From Halorubellus sp034808145 (lineage in GTDB: Archaea; Halobacteriota; Halobacteria; Halobacteriales; Natrialbaceae), in the NCBI RefSeq assembly GCF_034808145.1, contig NZ_JAXHGM010000011.1, forward strand, positions 42,849-106,848: 64,000 bases of DNA, written 5' to 3'. The notes beneath the pieces were generated by a model. That model made no database searches. It was not told where the DNA came from and was given only the letters and a program-made list of their open reading frames with translations. The position numbers and the translations under genes were made by a program. Positions within the stretch are counted from its first letter, which is position 1. Every line of letters begins with the position of its first letter. Positions 8,719 through 16,711 of the stretch are shown here, piece by piece.

Positions 8719-9789
8719 ATGGGCCCCACGTACTCCAGGCGAGCCACCGCGCTCGTCGTACTCCTCGTGCTCGCGCTCACGACCGCTCCCGGTCTCGCCG
8801 CCGCGGAGACGCGCGCCGGGTCGACCGTCACCGTCGGCCCCGGCGAGACCGTCGACGGTCTCGACGTCGCCGCCGCGACCGTCGTCGTTCACGGGACCGT
8901 GAACGGCGACCTCTCCGGCGCCGCCGCGGACGTCCGCATCAGCGAGAGCGGCGTCGTCACGGGCGACGTGAACGTCGCCGCCGCCAGCCTCAGCATCGAC
9001 GGCGAGGTCCGCGGTGACGTGTCGGCGGGCGTCGCGACGTTCGTGCTCGGCGACGCCGCAACCGTCGGTGGGAGCGTGGACGTCGGGGCGGCCGACGCGA
9101 CGCTCGCCGGGCAGGTCGACGGCGACGTCACCGTCGGCGCGGACACCATCCTCGTCGCCGACAGCGCGAGAGTCGGCGGCGAACTCAGGTACGACGGCGA
9201 CCTCACGCAGCGCAGTGGCGCCGCCATCGCGGGCGACGTCGTCCGCGACGACTCCATCGGCCAGAACGAGTTCCAGTTCTCGCCCGTTCCCGATAGCGCC
9301 GGCGCTATCTACGGGTTCCTCGCGAACCTCGTCCTCGGTGCGGTCCTCCTCGTCGCGTTCCCCGGCACCACCCGGAAGGTCGCCCGGACCGTCACCGACA
9401 CGCCCGTTCGCGCCGGCGCGTTCGGGTTCGCGACGCTCGTCGCCGTTCCCGTCGTGCTCGTCGCGCTCGCGATCACCATCGTCGGCATCCCACTGACGAT
9501 ACTGGGTGCGATGCTGTTCGCGCTCGTCGCGTGGACCGCGGTCGTCTACGGCTGGTTCGCGGCCGCGTCGTGGACGCTCGGCCGACTCGACGTCGAGAAC
9601 GACTGGCTGGCGCTCGCGGTCGGTCTCCTCGTCGCCGCACTCGTCGGGTTCGTCCCGATCCTCGGCGGGATACTGACGTTCGCGGTGTTCCTCGTCGGCC
9701 TCGGCGCCATCGCGCTGGTGCTCGACGGCTACCGCCGCGACCATCGGAACGCCCGCCGCGGCGCGACGACCGACGCCTCCACGGCCTGA
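8719..9789 (+). CDS. Bactofilin-like polymer-forming membrane protein
   Basis: A 356-residue exported protein. It has a signal peptide (MGPTYSRRATALVVLLVLAL, ending near LAAAETRAG), then about 140 residues of short imperfect repeats such as GTVNGDLSGAAADVRIS and GEVRGDVSAGVATFVLGDAA. These have the Gly/Val/Asp spacing of a right-handed beta-helix as in bactofilins. Four hydrophobic segments follow (about 200-345), with a charged tail. It is probably an envelope-associated scaffold displayed outside the cell. The ATG at 8692 is an alternative, but a GATTAT box lies at the right distance for a leaderless start here and the signal peptide is better placed. Confidence 0.75.
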   Translation: MGPTYSRRATALVVLLVLALTTAPGLAAAETRAGSTVTVGPGETVDGLDVAAATVVVHGTVNGDLSGAAADVRISESGVVTGDVNVAAASLSIDGEVRGDVSAGVATFVLGDAATVGGSVDVGAADATLAGQVDGDVTVGADTILVADSARVGGELRYDGDLTQRSGAAIAGDVVRDDSIGQNEFQFSPVPDSAGAIYGFLANLVLGAVLLVAFPGTTRKVARTVTDTPVRAGAFGFATLVAVPVVLVALAITIVGIPLTILGAMLFALVAWTAVVYGWFAAASWTLGRLDVENDWLALAVGLLVAALVGFVPILGGILTFAVFLVGLGAIALVLDGYRRDHRNARRGATTDASTA

Positions 9790-9862
9790 CCACTCCCCGC
9801 CCTCGGTCTCCGCGTCGGCGACTCCCGATACCCTGAAGCGCGCTCGCCCGATACTCTGGGGT

Positions 9863-10063
9863 ATGCAGGTGACCGTGGACGTGAAAGGCGAGAGCGAACT
9901 CGTGGTCGACGCGTCGACGGACGCGACGTACGCGGACCTCCTGTCCGCGGTCGAGTTGAGTCCGCACGAGGTCACGGTCCTCGTCGACGGGCGTCCCGTC
10001 CCCGAGGACCAACCCGTGGACGTCGACCACGTGACCGTGCTTCGACTCGTGAAGGGAGGCTAG
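9863..10063 (+). CDS. samp2: Ubiquitin-like small archaeal modifier protein (SAMP2-type)
   Basis: A 66-residue beta-grasp protein ending in the diglycine LRLVKGG. The segment SPHEVTVLVDGRPVPEDQPV closely matches what is known of haloarchaeal SAMP2, which is activated by the E1-like UbaA and attached to lysines on target proteins and also supplies sulfur for tRNA thiolation. No E1 is nearby. It is first in a tight operon with a peroxiredoxin and an acetyltransferase. The GGA-GGC codons for the terminal diglycine also form the GGAGG Shine-Dalgarno sequence of the next gene. Confidence 0.9.
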   Translation: MQVTVDVKGESELVVDASTDATYADLLSAVELSPHEVTVLVDGRPVPEDQPVDVDHVTVLRLVKGG

Positions 10064-10067
10064 CGCG

Positions 10068-10565
10068 ATGTCGACTGCCCCCGACTTCGAGCTCGCGAAC
10101 GTCGGCCCCGGCGCGGACCCGCTCTCGCTGGCTGCGCTCGCGACCGACCACGACTTCGTCCTCGTCTTGCTCCAGCGCGACCACTACTGTACGAACTGCC
10201 GCGAGCAGGTCCAGTCGGTGGCCGCGCGCTACGACGCGTTCGTCGAACGGAACGCGGAGGTCGTGTCGGTCGTCCCGGAACCACGCGAGAACGTCCAGGA
10301 GTGGCAGGACGCGTACGACCTCCCGTACCCGTTGCTCGCGGACCCCGAGGTCGGGGTCGGTGACGCGTACGACCAGCCGGTACGATACGGGTTCCTCGGC
10401 GAGTGGAGCGACTTCCTCGGTCGGATGCCGGAGGCGATTCTCGTCGATTGTCGCGACGCCGAAGCGGGCCCCGAGGTGGTGTGGTCGTACGCGGGCCGGT
10501 CGACGTTCGACCGGCCGAGCGTCGACGACCTCCTGGCGGCGGTCGACGAGCACCGCGAGGGATGA
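10068..10565 (+). CDS. Peroxiredoxin/thioredoxin-fold redox protein (AhpC/TSA)
   Basis: A 165-residue thioredoxin-fold protein of the AhpC/TSA peroxiredoxin-like group. After strand VLVLLQRDHY comes the dithiol C41-T-N-C44, a CxxC redox motif. The C-terminal half has the family features PYPLLADPEVGVGDAYD and a final substrate strand. It probably reduces peroxides or disulfides in the cytoplasm; with CxxC rather than the Prx T-x-x-C context, the exact reaction is uncertain. It starts 4 bases after the samp2 stop with GGAGG eight bases upstream, and its stop overlaps the next start (ATGA). Confidence 0.82.
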   Translation: MSTAPDFELANVGPGADPLSLAALATDHDFVLVLLQRDHYCTNCREQVQSVAARYDAFVERNAEVVSVVPEPRENVQEWQDAYDLPYPLLADPEVGVGDAYDQPVRYGFLGEWSDFLGRMPEAILVDCRDAEAGPEVVWSYAGRSTFDRPSVDDLLAAVDEHREG

Positions 10566-11038
10566 CCGTGCCGGCGGGTCGCGACCCGGACGTGGTGGTG
10601 CGCGAGGCGGCCGGTGACGAGGAACTGGCGGTGCGGCGAGTGCTGGACGCGGCGATACTCGAGACTGACGCCGTGAGCGACGCGGTCGCTCGCGGGAACG
10701 TCCTCGTCGCGGCCACCGGTCGTGCCGGTGCTCGCGGTGCTGACGGTGCGGTCGACGACCGCGTGGTGGGTGCGCTCGTGCTCGTCCCGTTCGACGGCGT
10801 CGCGCTCCCCGAGGCCATCGCTGCGGGCGTCGGCATGCACGTCGATGCGGTCGCGGTCAGGCGTCGGCGACGCGGACGGGGCGTGGGTCGGGCGCTCGTC
10901 GCTGGGGCGCTCGAACGCGAGCGGCGGCTCACGGTGGCGTTCGCGCCGCGCGTTCGGGCGTTCTACGACGCGCTCGACTTCGACGTCGTGGCTGGTGCGA
11001 GCGATGACGGGCGACTCTGGGGGGAGAAATCGCTCTAG
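10562..11038 (+). CDS. GNAT-family acetyltransferase
   Basis: A 158-residue GCN5-related N-acetyltransferase. The acetyl-CoA loop is visible as VRRRRRGRGVGRALVAGALE, preceded by the strand VDAVAV and followed by RAFYDALDFDVV, the usual C-terminal signature. The substrate is unknown. The start overlaps the stop of the peroxiredoxin gene by four bases (ATGA), so translation is probably coupled and the gene is the third member of the samp2 operon. Confidence 0.85.
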   Translation: MTVPAGRDPDVVVREAAGDEELAVRRVLDAAILETDAVSDAVARGNVLVAATGRAGARGADGAVDDRVVGALVLVPFDGVALPEAIAAGVGMHVDAVAVRRRRRGRGVGRALVAGALERERRLTVAFAPRVRAFYDALDFDVVAGASDDGRLWGEKSL

Positions 11039-11211
11039 GAGGTCACGTCGCGTCGCGAGTGAGGTGGCGAGCAGGGTGGACGACGGCGGCGTGCGAGGGC
11101 GTCCACCGCTCCCGTCTCGGCTCCTCGCACGCCCGGCGAGCGGGCACGCGGACGTTGGCCGCGGCATCGCCCTTGAACCGTCGGTGTGACGGATGGTCGT
11201 TCGAGGGCTGC

Positions 11212-11745
11212 TCAGAGTGCGGTGGCGACGTCCCAGGTTGCGAAGTAGATCGTCGGCGCGTAGATGAGCGCGAGGTTCCGCGTGCGAGGGTAGACGTCGC
11301 GAGGCCAGCGGAGGCCGTCGAGGACGCCCGACCGCCAGGTGAGGTGTGCGACGGCGACGACGACGACCGTGGCGGGGACGAGTATCGAGAGCGTCGGGTC
11401 GGCGTCGACGGTGCGTCGGACGACGTGTCCGTCGAGTACCATCGCGTAGAACCACGCGAACGTCGTGGCGCTGGCGAGCAGTCGTTCGAGGACGTGCACG
11501 GGACCGGCGGCGACCGAGAACACGTACAGGAGCATCGCGAGGGCGGCGTAGGGGACGGCGAGGTTGACGCTGTGGTCGGCTGGGAGACCGGGACCGTAGT
11601 AGCCGACGGCGCACCCGATGGCGCCCGCGAGGAAGAGCCCGAGGAGCACGAGCGAGATGCTCTCCGGGGTTCCGCGTCCGGTCCTCGCACCGAAGTCCTC
11701 CGACAGCAGTCGCTGCATCTCGCCGAGGCCATCTCCGGCTGTCAT
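11212..11745 (-). CDS. Hypothetical integral membrane protein
   Basis: A 177-residue protein I do not recognise. After about 30 soluble residues (MTAGDGLGEMQRLLSEDFGA) there are about four to five hydrophobic segments, including SISLVLLGLFLAGAIGCAVG, YAALAMLLYVFSVAAGP and TLSILVPATVVVVAVAHL. No catalytic motif is seen. The start is the first ATG after a run of Arg-rich shadow frame. It lies between a GNAT gene on the other strand and the phosphohexomutase on the same strand, 62 bases downstream of the latter. Confidence 0.7.
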   Translation of the reverse strand: MTAGDGLGEMQRLLSEDFGARTGRGTPESISLVLLGLFLAGAIGCAVGYYGPGLPADHSVNLAVPYAALAMLLYVFSVAAGPVHVLERLLASATTFAWFYAMVLDGHVVRRTVDADPTLSILVPATVVVVAVAHLTWRSGVLDGLRWPRDVYPRTRNLALIYAPTIYFATWDVATAL

Positions 11746-11807
11746 GTCGACATCGATAACGGTCGAGAACAAAACAGTTCCGCCGACCGTGGGTTCGCGT
11801 CGAGCGC

Positions 11808-13208
11808 TCAGACGAGCGGTTCGACGAGGTCGCGGCCGGCGTCGAGCAGTTCGTCGACGCGCGCTTCGCTGCCCGCTTCGGCGTACACGCGGAGTTTCGG
11901 TTCGGTGCCGCTCGGTCGCATGAGCGTCCACGAGCCGTCCTCGAGGAGGAGCTTGAAGCCGTCGACGGTGACGACGTCGGCGACGGGTTCGCCCGCGACG
12001 GCCTCGGGGATGTGGTCCTCGAGGTCGCCGAGCACGCCCGCCTTGCGGTCGTCCGGACAGTCGACGCTGACCTTCCCCTGGTGTATCTCGCCGTGTTCCG
12101 CGAGGAGGTCGTCGACGCGCATCTGGAGGGGTCGTTCGCTCGCCGCGGCGGCAGCGAGTAACGCCATGAAGACGCCGTCCTTCTGGCGGAGGTGGCCGCG
12201 GACGGCGAACCCGCCGGACTCCTCGCCGGCCATCAGCGGGTCGTGGTCGCGCATCGCGTCGGCGACGTACTTGAACCCGACGGGGGTCTCGTGGACGGTC
12301 TCGCCGTGGGCGTCGGCGACGCGGTCGACGAGGAACGTCGTCGACACGGTCCGTACCGCGCTCCCGCTGCTGGACTCCAGCAGGTAGTCGTAGACGGCGG
12401 CGAAGAAGAGGTTCTCGTCGAGGAAGCCATCGGGGGTGACGACGGCGATGCGGTCGGCGTCGCCGTCGTTCGCGATCCCGAGGTCGGCGTCGCGCTCGCG
12501 GACGGCGTCGACGAGCCCTTGGAGGTTCGACTCGCTGGGTTCGGGGTGTGCGCCGCCGAACTCGGGGTCGCGGTCGCAGCGCAGTCGGTCGACGGTCGCG
12601 CCGGCGTCAGCGAGGAGGCGGTCGGTGACGTCGCGGCCGGAGCCGTGGATGGCGTCGTAGACGACGTGGAGGTCGTCGAGGAACTCGCCGTCGGGGTCGG
12701 CGTCGCAGACGTCGGCGACCCGGCGCCTGCACTGCTCGAAGTGCGGGCCGACCATGTCGACGCGTTCGACGTCGCCCCACTCGTCCTCGGGGAGCGGGTC
12801 GGGTTCGGCGAGGTGGGAGACGATGGAGTCCGTGACGTCCCCGAGCGCCGGCGAGCCGTCGTCGGTGACGAACTTCACGCCGTTGTACTCGGGCGGGTTG
12901 TGGCTCGCGGTGATCATGCAGCCGCCGGCGAGGTCGCGCTCGTTTATCGCCCACGCGAGCTGGGGCGTGGGGCGGTCGCGCTCGGGCATGAGGACGTCGA
13001 ACCCGTTCGCGCAGAGGACGCGAGCGAGCTCTTCGGCGAAGCCCTCGCTGGTCTCGCGGGCGTCGTAGCCGACGCCGACGGTCTCGCCCTCGCGGCCGGT
13101 CTCGCGGAGGTGACTGGCGACGGCCTGTGCGACGATGCGGACGCGGCGGTCGGTGAACTCGTCGAGCGTCGCACGCCAGCCGTCGGTCCCGAAGGAGATG
13201 GCGTCCAT
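11808..13208 (-). CDS. Phosphoglucomutase/phosphomannomutase
   Basis: A 466-residue alpha-D-phosphohexomutase that interconverts hexose 1- and 6-phosphates via a phosphoserine. Seen: N-terminal FGTDGWRA, the active-site loop MITASHNPPEYNG with Ser102, the metal loop NDGDADRIAV near residue 240, the sugar-binding loop GEESGGF and the phosphate-binding loop RPSGTEPKLR. The length is typical. It likely feeds nucleotide-sugar synthesis for glycosylation or gluconeogenic carbon; sequence alone does not separate glucose, mannose and glucosamine activity. The ATG before MDAISFGTDGWR is the obvious start. Confidence 0.93.
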   Translation of the reverse strand: MDAISFGTDGWRATLDEFTDRRVRIVAQAVASHLRETGREGETVGVGYDARETSEGFAEELARVLCANGFDVLMPERDRPTPQLAWAINERDLAGGCMITASHNPPEYNGVKFVTDDGSPALGDVTDSIVSHLAEPDPLPEDEWGDVERVDMVGPHFEQCRRRVADVCDADPDGEFLDDLHVVYDAIHGSGRDVTDRLLADAGATVDRLRCDRDPEFGGAHPEPSESNLQGLVDAVRERDADLGIANDGDADRIAVVTPDGFLDENLFFAAVYDYLLESSSGSAVRTVSTTFLVDRVADAHGETVHETPVGFKYVADAMRDHDPLMAGEESGGFAVRGHLRQKDGVFMALLAAAAASERPLQMRVDDLLAEHGEIHQGKVSVDCPDDRKAGVLGDLEDHIPEAVAGEPVADVVTVDGFKLLLEDGSWTLMRPSGTEPKLRVYAEAGSEARVDELLDAGRDLVEPLV

Positions 13209-13299
13209 GTGCGACCGAAGGCCGGCCGATGCGAAAAAACCCCGCCACGGCATCCGAACGCGCTGGTGGGTCGAGCGTGCGGCGACGCGTCGTTCCCGG

Positions 13300-13317
13300 T
13301 TTCACTTTCACTTTCAC
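13300..13317. repeat. Three tandem TTTCAC units
   Basis: Three exact copies of the hexamer TTTCAC lie in the gap upstream of the phosphohexomutase. No function is apparent. Confidence 0.7.
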
Positions 13318-13485
13318 CGCACTACGCTCGTCCTTTTCCGATGGCCGTTCGTAATCACCGATAGCGCCACCCGGCGCGAGTCCGCGCTCTCGGTCGTCGA
13401 CCCGGCCACGCGGGCGCGGCGCACGCCGCTCTGCGTCGACACCCGATACCGGCGGAGGTGTCTCTCGATACGAACGAAGGTACGG

Positions 13486-13617
13486 ATGACGCTGGCGACC
13501 GGTGCCGTGTCCCTGCTCGCGCAGGGGAACGAGGCGGGGTACGTCCTGCTCGCGGTCGCCGTGTTCGCGTCGCGCGACGGTGACGCATCGCCATCCGACG
13601 ACCGCGACGGCCGGTAG
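13486..13617 (+). CDS. Possible small membrane protein (43 aa)
   Basis: ATG to stop encodes 43 residues beginning MTLATGAVSLLAQGNEAGY, then a hydrophobic stretch VLLAVAVFA and an acidic tail DGDASPSDDRDG. The hydrophobic core followed by an acidic end looks like a haloarchaeal small membrane protein, and the frame differs from the shadow frames around it. There is no homology evidence, so it could be chance. Confidence 0.35.
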   Translation: MTLATGAVSLLAQGNEAGYVLLAVAVFASRDGDASPSDDRDGR

Positions 13618-13738
13618 GGCGGCCGTCGCGGCGCACCGTGGGTTCCCCACCGGAACCTACGCGTGTGTGCTCCTCCCAGGTCAATAGCCGTGTCGCCACA
13701 GCCACAGGACCGCGGTGGCGGTGACCGCGTCGCGTCAG

Positions 13739-14233
13739 CTATCGTTTCACCGCGCGCTTTATCGCGGAGAGGCCGGCGCGAGTGAGGCCGCCGAGGGTCG
13801 TCGGCCGGACGCCGAGCTGTTCGGCGACCGCGCTCCGGTCGGTGAGCGTCCACCACTCGACGACGTGCCCGTCGCTCACGCGGAACCGGTGGACGCGCGG
13901 CACCTCGACGGCGTGGCCCGTCGACGGGATGCCGTCGAGCTCGCCGACGTGCGTCCCGCGACACGTCGCGAAGACGACGACGGTGTCGCCGTCGCAGACG
14001 ACCTGCTCGACGTCCTCGCGGTAGTCCGGGAGGCCGGCGTGCCAGCGCGTCCAGCAGTCCACGGCCGCCGCTCGACCGCGCTCGTCCACGCCACGACCCG
14101 GCTGGACGACGCGGACGTCGTCGGCGAGCAGGTCGAGTGCGGCGGTCGGGTCGCTCCCGTTGTCTATCGCGTCGACGACGCGCGTCGCGACGTGCCGGTT
14201 CTCGGCGTCCGCGTACGGACCGGCTGACTCCAT
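13739..14233 (-). CDS. SnoaL-like (NTF2-fold) protein
   Basis: A 164-residue protein of the SnoaL/ester-cyclase NTF2-like superfamily. Recognisable are the N-terminal helix with HVATRVVDAIDNG, the motif DLLADDVRVVQPGRG, then WTRWHAGLPDYREDVEQVVCDGDTVVV and the C-terminal strand VHRFRVSDGHVVEWWTLTD. In this family the cone-shaped pocket binds small hydrophobic molecules; some members are cyclases or hydrolases and many have no known ligand. The start was taken at MESAGPYADAENR. Transcribed divergently from the flavin reductase gene, with about 110 bases between. Confidence 0.8.
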   Translation of the reverse strand: MESAGPYADAENRHVATRVVDAIDNGSDPTAALDLLADDVRVVQPGRGVDERGRAAAVDCWTRWHAGLPDYREDVEQVVCDGDTVVVFATCRGTHVGELDGIPSTGHAVEVPRVHRFRVSDGHVVEWWTLTDRSAVAEQLGVRPTTLGGLTRAGLSAIKRAVKR

Positions 14234-14342
14234 ACCCCAAGCATGTGCTTCGGTACCATACAACTTTCTCGACGCGTCGCCGCGGCAACACGACGCCACC
14301 GATGACGCGGGGCTTAACCACCCGCACCCCCAAGACCGGGCA

Positions 14343-14951
14343 ATGACAGCCGTCTCCGTCGTCGCCGTCTGCGGAAGCCTCCGCGAGGCGTCCTACACGC
14401 GAACCGCACTCACGTACGCGCTCGACGCCGCCGAGACCGCCGGCGCCACCACCACCCTCCTCGACCTCCGCACCGCCGACGTCCCCATGTACGACCCCGA
14501 CGCCGACGACCAGGGCGTCTCCGAGCACCTGGCGACCGTAGCGGACGCCGACGCCGTCATCCTCGGCTCCCCCGTCTACCACGGCACCTTCACCGGCGCC
14601 CTCAAGAACTTCCACGACCACTGCGGCTGGGACGAGTACGAGGACACCGTCGTCGGCCTCGTCGCCACCGCCGGCGGCGGCAGCTACGCCAGCACCCTCG
14701 ACCACATGCGAGCCACCGCCCGCGGCGTCCACGGCCACGTCGTCCCCGAACAGGTCGGCATCCGGAACGCCTCCAGCAAGTTCAGCCCCGACCCCACCGA
14801 ACTCGACGACCGCGCCATCACCGACCCCGACATCGAGGACCGCCTCCGCGACCTCGGCCAAGCCGTCGTCCGCGACGCCCGCCGCTTCGCCACCGACCCC
14901 TGCCAGAACCCCACCAGCGACGAAAACGCCACCGCAGCCGACGACGACTAA
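14343..14951 (+). CDS. NAD(P)H-dependent FMN reductase family protein
   Basis: A 202-residue flavodoxin-like protein of the NADPH-dependent FMN reductase family. The FMN phosphate loop is CGSLREASYTR and the second flavin loop is ILGSPVYHGTFTGALKNFHDH, both typical, followed by GLVATAGGGSYA. It likely transfers electrons from NAD(P)H to FMN, quinones or other acceptors. The last about 20 residues (DENATAADDD) are an acidic tail. It starts at the first ATG, AC-rich leader upstream. A short T-run directly after the stop (CTCTTTT) could terminate transcription. Confidence 0.88.
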   Translation: MTAVSVVAVCGSLREASYTRTALTYALDAAETAGATTTLLDLRTADVPMYDPDADDQGVSEHLATVADADAVILGSPVYHGTFTGALKNFHDHCGWDEYEDTVVGLVATAGGGSYASTLDHMRATARGVHGHVVPEQVGIRNASSKFSPDPTELDDRAITDPDIEDRLRDLGQAVVRDARRFATDPCQNPTSDENATAADDD

Positions 14952-15060
14952 CAACCTCTTTTCTGCGTCGGGTGACCCTCGGAGACACCACTCCTTGAAA
15001 AGACGTTGCTGAAAAAAGACCGCGGGCGCCGCCGGCGCTCGCGGTAGTCGCGCTGGACTC

Positions 15061-15104
15061 GACCGCAACCGCACAGCACCGTGACCGCAATCGAACAGCA
15101 CCGC
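15061..15104. repeat. Tandem 22-bp repeat, two copies
   Basis: Units 15061-15082 and 15083-15104 share GACCGCAA, an A/C-variable centre and CAGCACCG, differing at a few positions; the start of a third unit (GACCG) follows. The rest of the 14952-15202 gap holds a T-run and a GC-rich hairpin near 15028 but no gene I can support. Confidence 0.65.
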
Positions 15105-15202
15105 GACCGTACCCGCGATGGCCTCGAGTCGCACTCGCCTCGGTCACCGATCCAGCCTATCGCAGGCATGCGAGTCGCGCACCTGGGTGGTTGCGGCCGT
15201 CG

Positions 15203-15511
15203 TCACGCCCCATCGCTGCTCCGCGATAGCTCTCGTTCGATGACCCGCGACGTCGTCACGTTCGGGCGGTACCGGACGGTCTCGTTCCATGCGTCGAGGT
15301 CGTCGAGCATCGGCAGGTGGACGTGGTAGAGTCCGATTCGGATGTCCTCCACGTCGTGCGGCGTCGTCGCGTCGAGCGCGGTCACGAGTCCGTCGAGCGT
15401 CGCCGTCTCGTCGGCCCGCGCCACCAGCTGCCGGAGTACGGCTCGACGGAGCGGATGCTCGAAGCACCGATACACCACGTCGAGCGTCCGCGAGTCCGTT
15501 CCTGGAGCCAT
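15203..15511 (-). CDS. DUF7344-type winged-helix protein
   Basis: A 102-residue haloarchaeal protein. The segment TLDVVYRCFEHPLRRAVLRQL and later TPHDVEDIRIGLYHVHLPML, then VRYRPNVTTSRVIE, match the small winged-helix domain annotated as DUF7344 in haloarchaea. These are presumed DNA-binding regulators. It has only one domain and no sensor part. The ATG at MAPGTDSRT gives the usual family start; the longer frame adds a leader without family features. Target genes are unknown. Confidence 0.72.
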   Translation of the reverse strand: MAPGTDSRTLDVVYRCFEHPLRRAVLRQLVARADETATLDGLVTALDATTPHDVEDIRIGLYHVHLPMLDDLDAWNETVRYRPNVTTSRVIERELSRSSDGA

Positions 15512-15641
15512 CTCTGCTCGAAACGTGACCGTCCAGGCCCAAGGAGCCAGGTGGAGATTCCCGTGGACTGCAAACCGGACGCGGAGACGACGGGTCGCGA
15601 CCGCTCCTGCGTGGCTCACCAGGGTCGCTGACGGGAGTGCC

Positions 15642-15920
15642 CTACTCGCCGTCGAGCGCCTCCGCGATGGCTTCCAGATCGGCCTTCCGGAACGCGCTCC
15701 CTTCGGTCTCGGGGTCGGCGTCGTCCGCGAGCCCGACCCGTGCGCGAATCTCCGCGCGCATCAGTTCCTTCGTCGGGAGCTGGCCGTCGCCGACGTCGTT
15801 CCCTAGTTCGGTGCAGATGGCGGCGAGCGCCTCCTTCGTGAACCCCGTGGAGACGAGGCGTTCGTGGCGGCCGGTCGCGGCGCGGATCTCGTTCCGGAGG
15901 TCGTCGACGGTCGGTGACAT
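15642..15920 (-). CDS. Conserved haloarchaeal helical protein with internal repeat
   Basis: A 92-residue acidic protein I do not recognise by name. It contains two similar halves: DLRNEIRAATG ending FTKEALAAICTELG, and LMRAEIRARVG ending FRKADLEAIAEALDG. Each half looks like a pair of helices around a basic/aromatic F-x-K turn, reminiscent of SAP/HeH-type helix-extended-loop-helix modules that bind nucleic acids. This resemblance is an inference from pattern only. It lies next to the DUF7344 gene on the same strand. Confidence 0.65.
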   Translation of the reverse strand: MSPTVDDLRNEIRAATGRHERLVSTGFTKEALAAICTELGNDVGDGQLPTKELMRAEIRARVGLADDADPETEGSAFRKADLEAIAEALDGE

Positions 15921-16000
15921 ACCGGCGTCGAGACGCGCCCGCGGCGTGTAGGTTGCGGTCGACGCGGCGAGTCGCGCCACGCCGCCACCCGACCCGCCGT

Positions 16001-16021
16001 ACCCCAAAGCACTTCGCTCGC
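16001..16021 (+). promoter_or_regulatory. Duplicated upstream box, copy 1
   Basis: The 21-base sequence ACCCCAAAGCACTTCGCTCG plus C begins exactly 40 bases before the ATG at 16041. The same 21 bases occur at 16672-16692, again 40 bases before the ATG of the paralogous gene. This places the promoter inside the duplicated unit. Confidence 0.75.
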
Positions 16022-16040
16022 CCGGTCGCATTCGCGGCGT

Positions 16041-16619
16041 ATGCCCGCCCGTCGCCGCGCCCTCGCCCTCCTCGCCGGCGCGCTCACCGCGACCAGCGGT
16101 TGCGTAACCGATGACGGCGACAGCGACCCACCGCTCGAACATGGCGAACGACTCCGTGCCAGAGGCGACCCCGAACGCGTCACGAAGCAGGTCACGGACG
16201 ATGACGTCGCGTACGTCGCGTCCACCGAGACCGATCAGGGCGAGTCGACGACGACCGGGGGCTTCGTCCTCGACGGTGGAAGATGGCCGTTCCGAGAGTG
16301 GGCGGCACACGAGGCGGCGCTTGCGGGTCGCGGATTCCTCAAATATCGGTTCGAGTCGGGACTCCTCGACCGGGCCGGAATCGGCGTCGAGACGCCCGAC
16401 GACTGGACCGATCCACGCCTCGTCGTCCGGCACGTCACGCGACCGCGCAACGCCTGGGAGACCGGAACGATAGACCCCGAACTCGACACGACCAGGCTCG
16501 TCGAGGACCTCCCGAAGACGCTCGCCGTCACCGTCGAGTTCGCCGACCGCTCGCAGACGACGCGCTTCCCGGTGTACGTGCAGCGAGAGAACTACGTCGA
16601 CCCGACCACGACCGGGTGA
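16041..16619 (+). CDS. Predicted Tat lipoprotein (paralog 1)
   Basis: A 192-residue exported lipoprotein of unknown function. The N-terminus MPARRRALALLAGALTATSGC has a twin-arginine and a lipobox with Cys21 for lipid attachment. The mature part is acidic and contains PPLEHGERLRARGDP, a region of about 100 residues with FREWAAHEAALAGRGF, and the strand pair VVRHVTRPRNAWET and TLAVTVEFADRSQTTRFPVYV. The protein and its upstream box are duplicated in the next gene, which is more diverged in the middle. Secreted and membrane-anchored outside the cell by inference. Confidence 0.75.
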   Translation: MPARRRALALLAGALTATSGCVTDDGDSDPPLEHGERLRARGDPERVTKQVTDDDVAYVASTETDQGESTTTGGFVLDGGRWPFREWAAHEAALAGRGFLKYRFESGLLDRAGIGVETPDDWTDPRLVVRHVTRPRNAWETGTIDPELDTTRLVEDLPKTLAVTVEFADRSQTTRFPVYVQRENYVDPTTTG

Positions 16620-16671
16620 GGACGCCGACGATTCGACTCGACGACGAAACCCAAGCCGCCGCATGGCTATC

Positions 16672-16692
16672 ACCCCAAAGCACTTCGCTCGC
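16672..16692 (+). promoter_or_regulatory. Duplicated upstream box, copy 2
   Basis: Identical over 21 bases to 16001-16021 and at the same 40-base distance from its ATG. The T/A-poor box has no good TATA element, so the true transcription signal is uncertain. Confidence 0.75.
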
Positions 16693-16711
16693 GTGGTCGA
16701 ACCCGCGGTGC

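Noticed and set aside
13135..13485. Long plus-strand frame leading into the small protein at 13486
   Set aside because: It runs through the TTTCAC repeat and is Arg/Ser-rich shadow; only the final 43 residues look protein-like.
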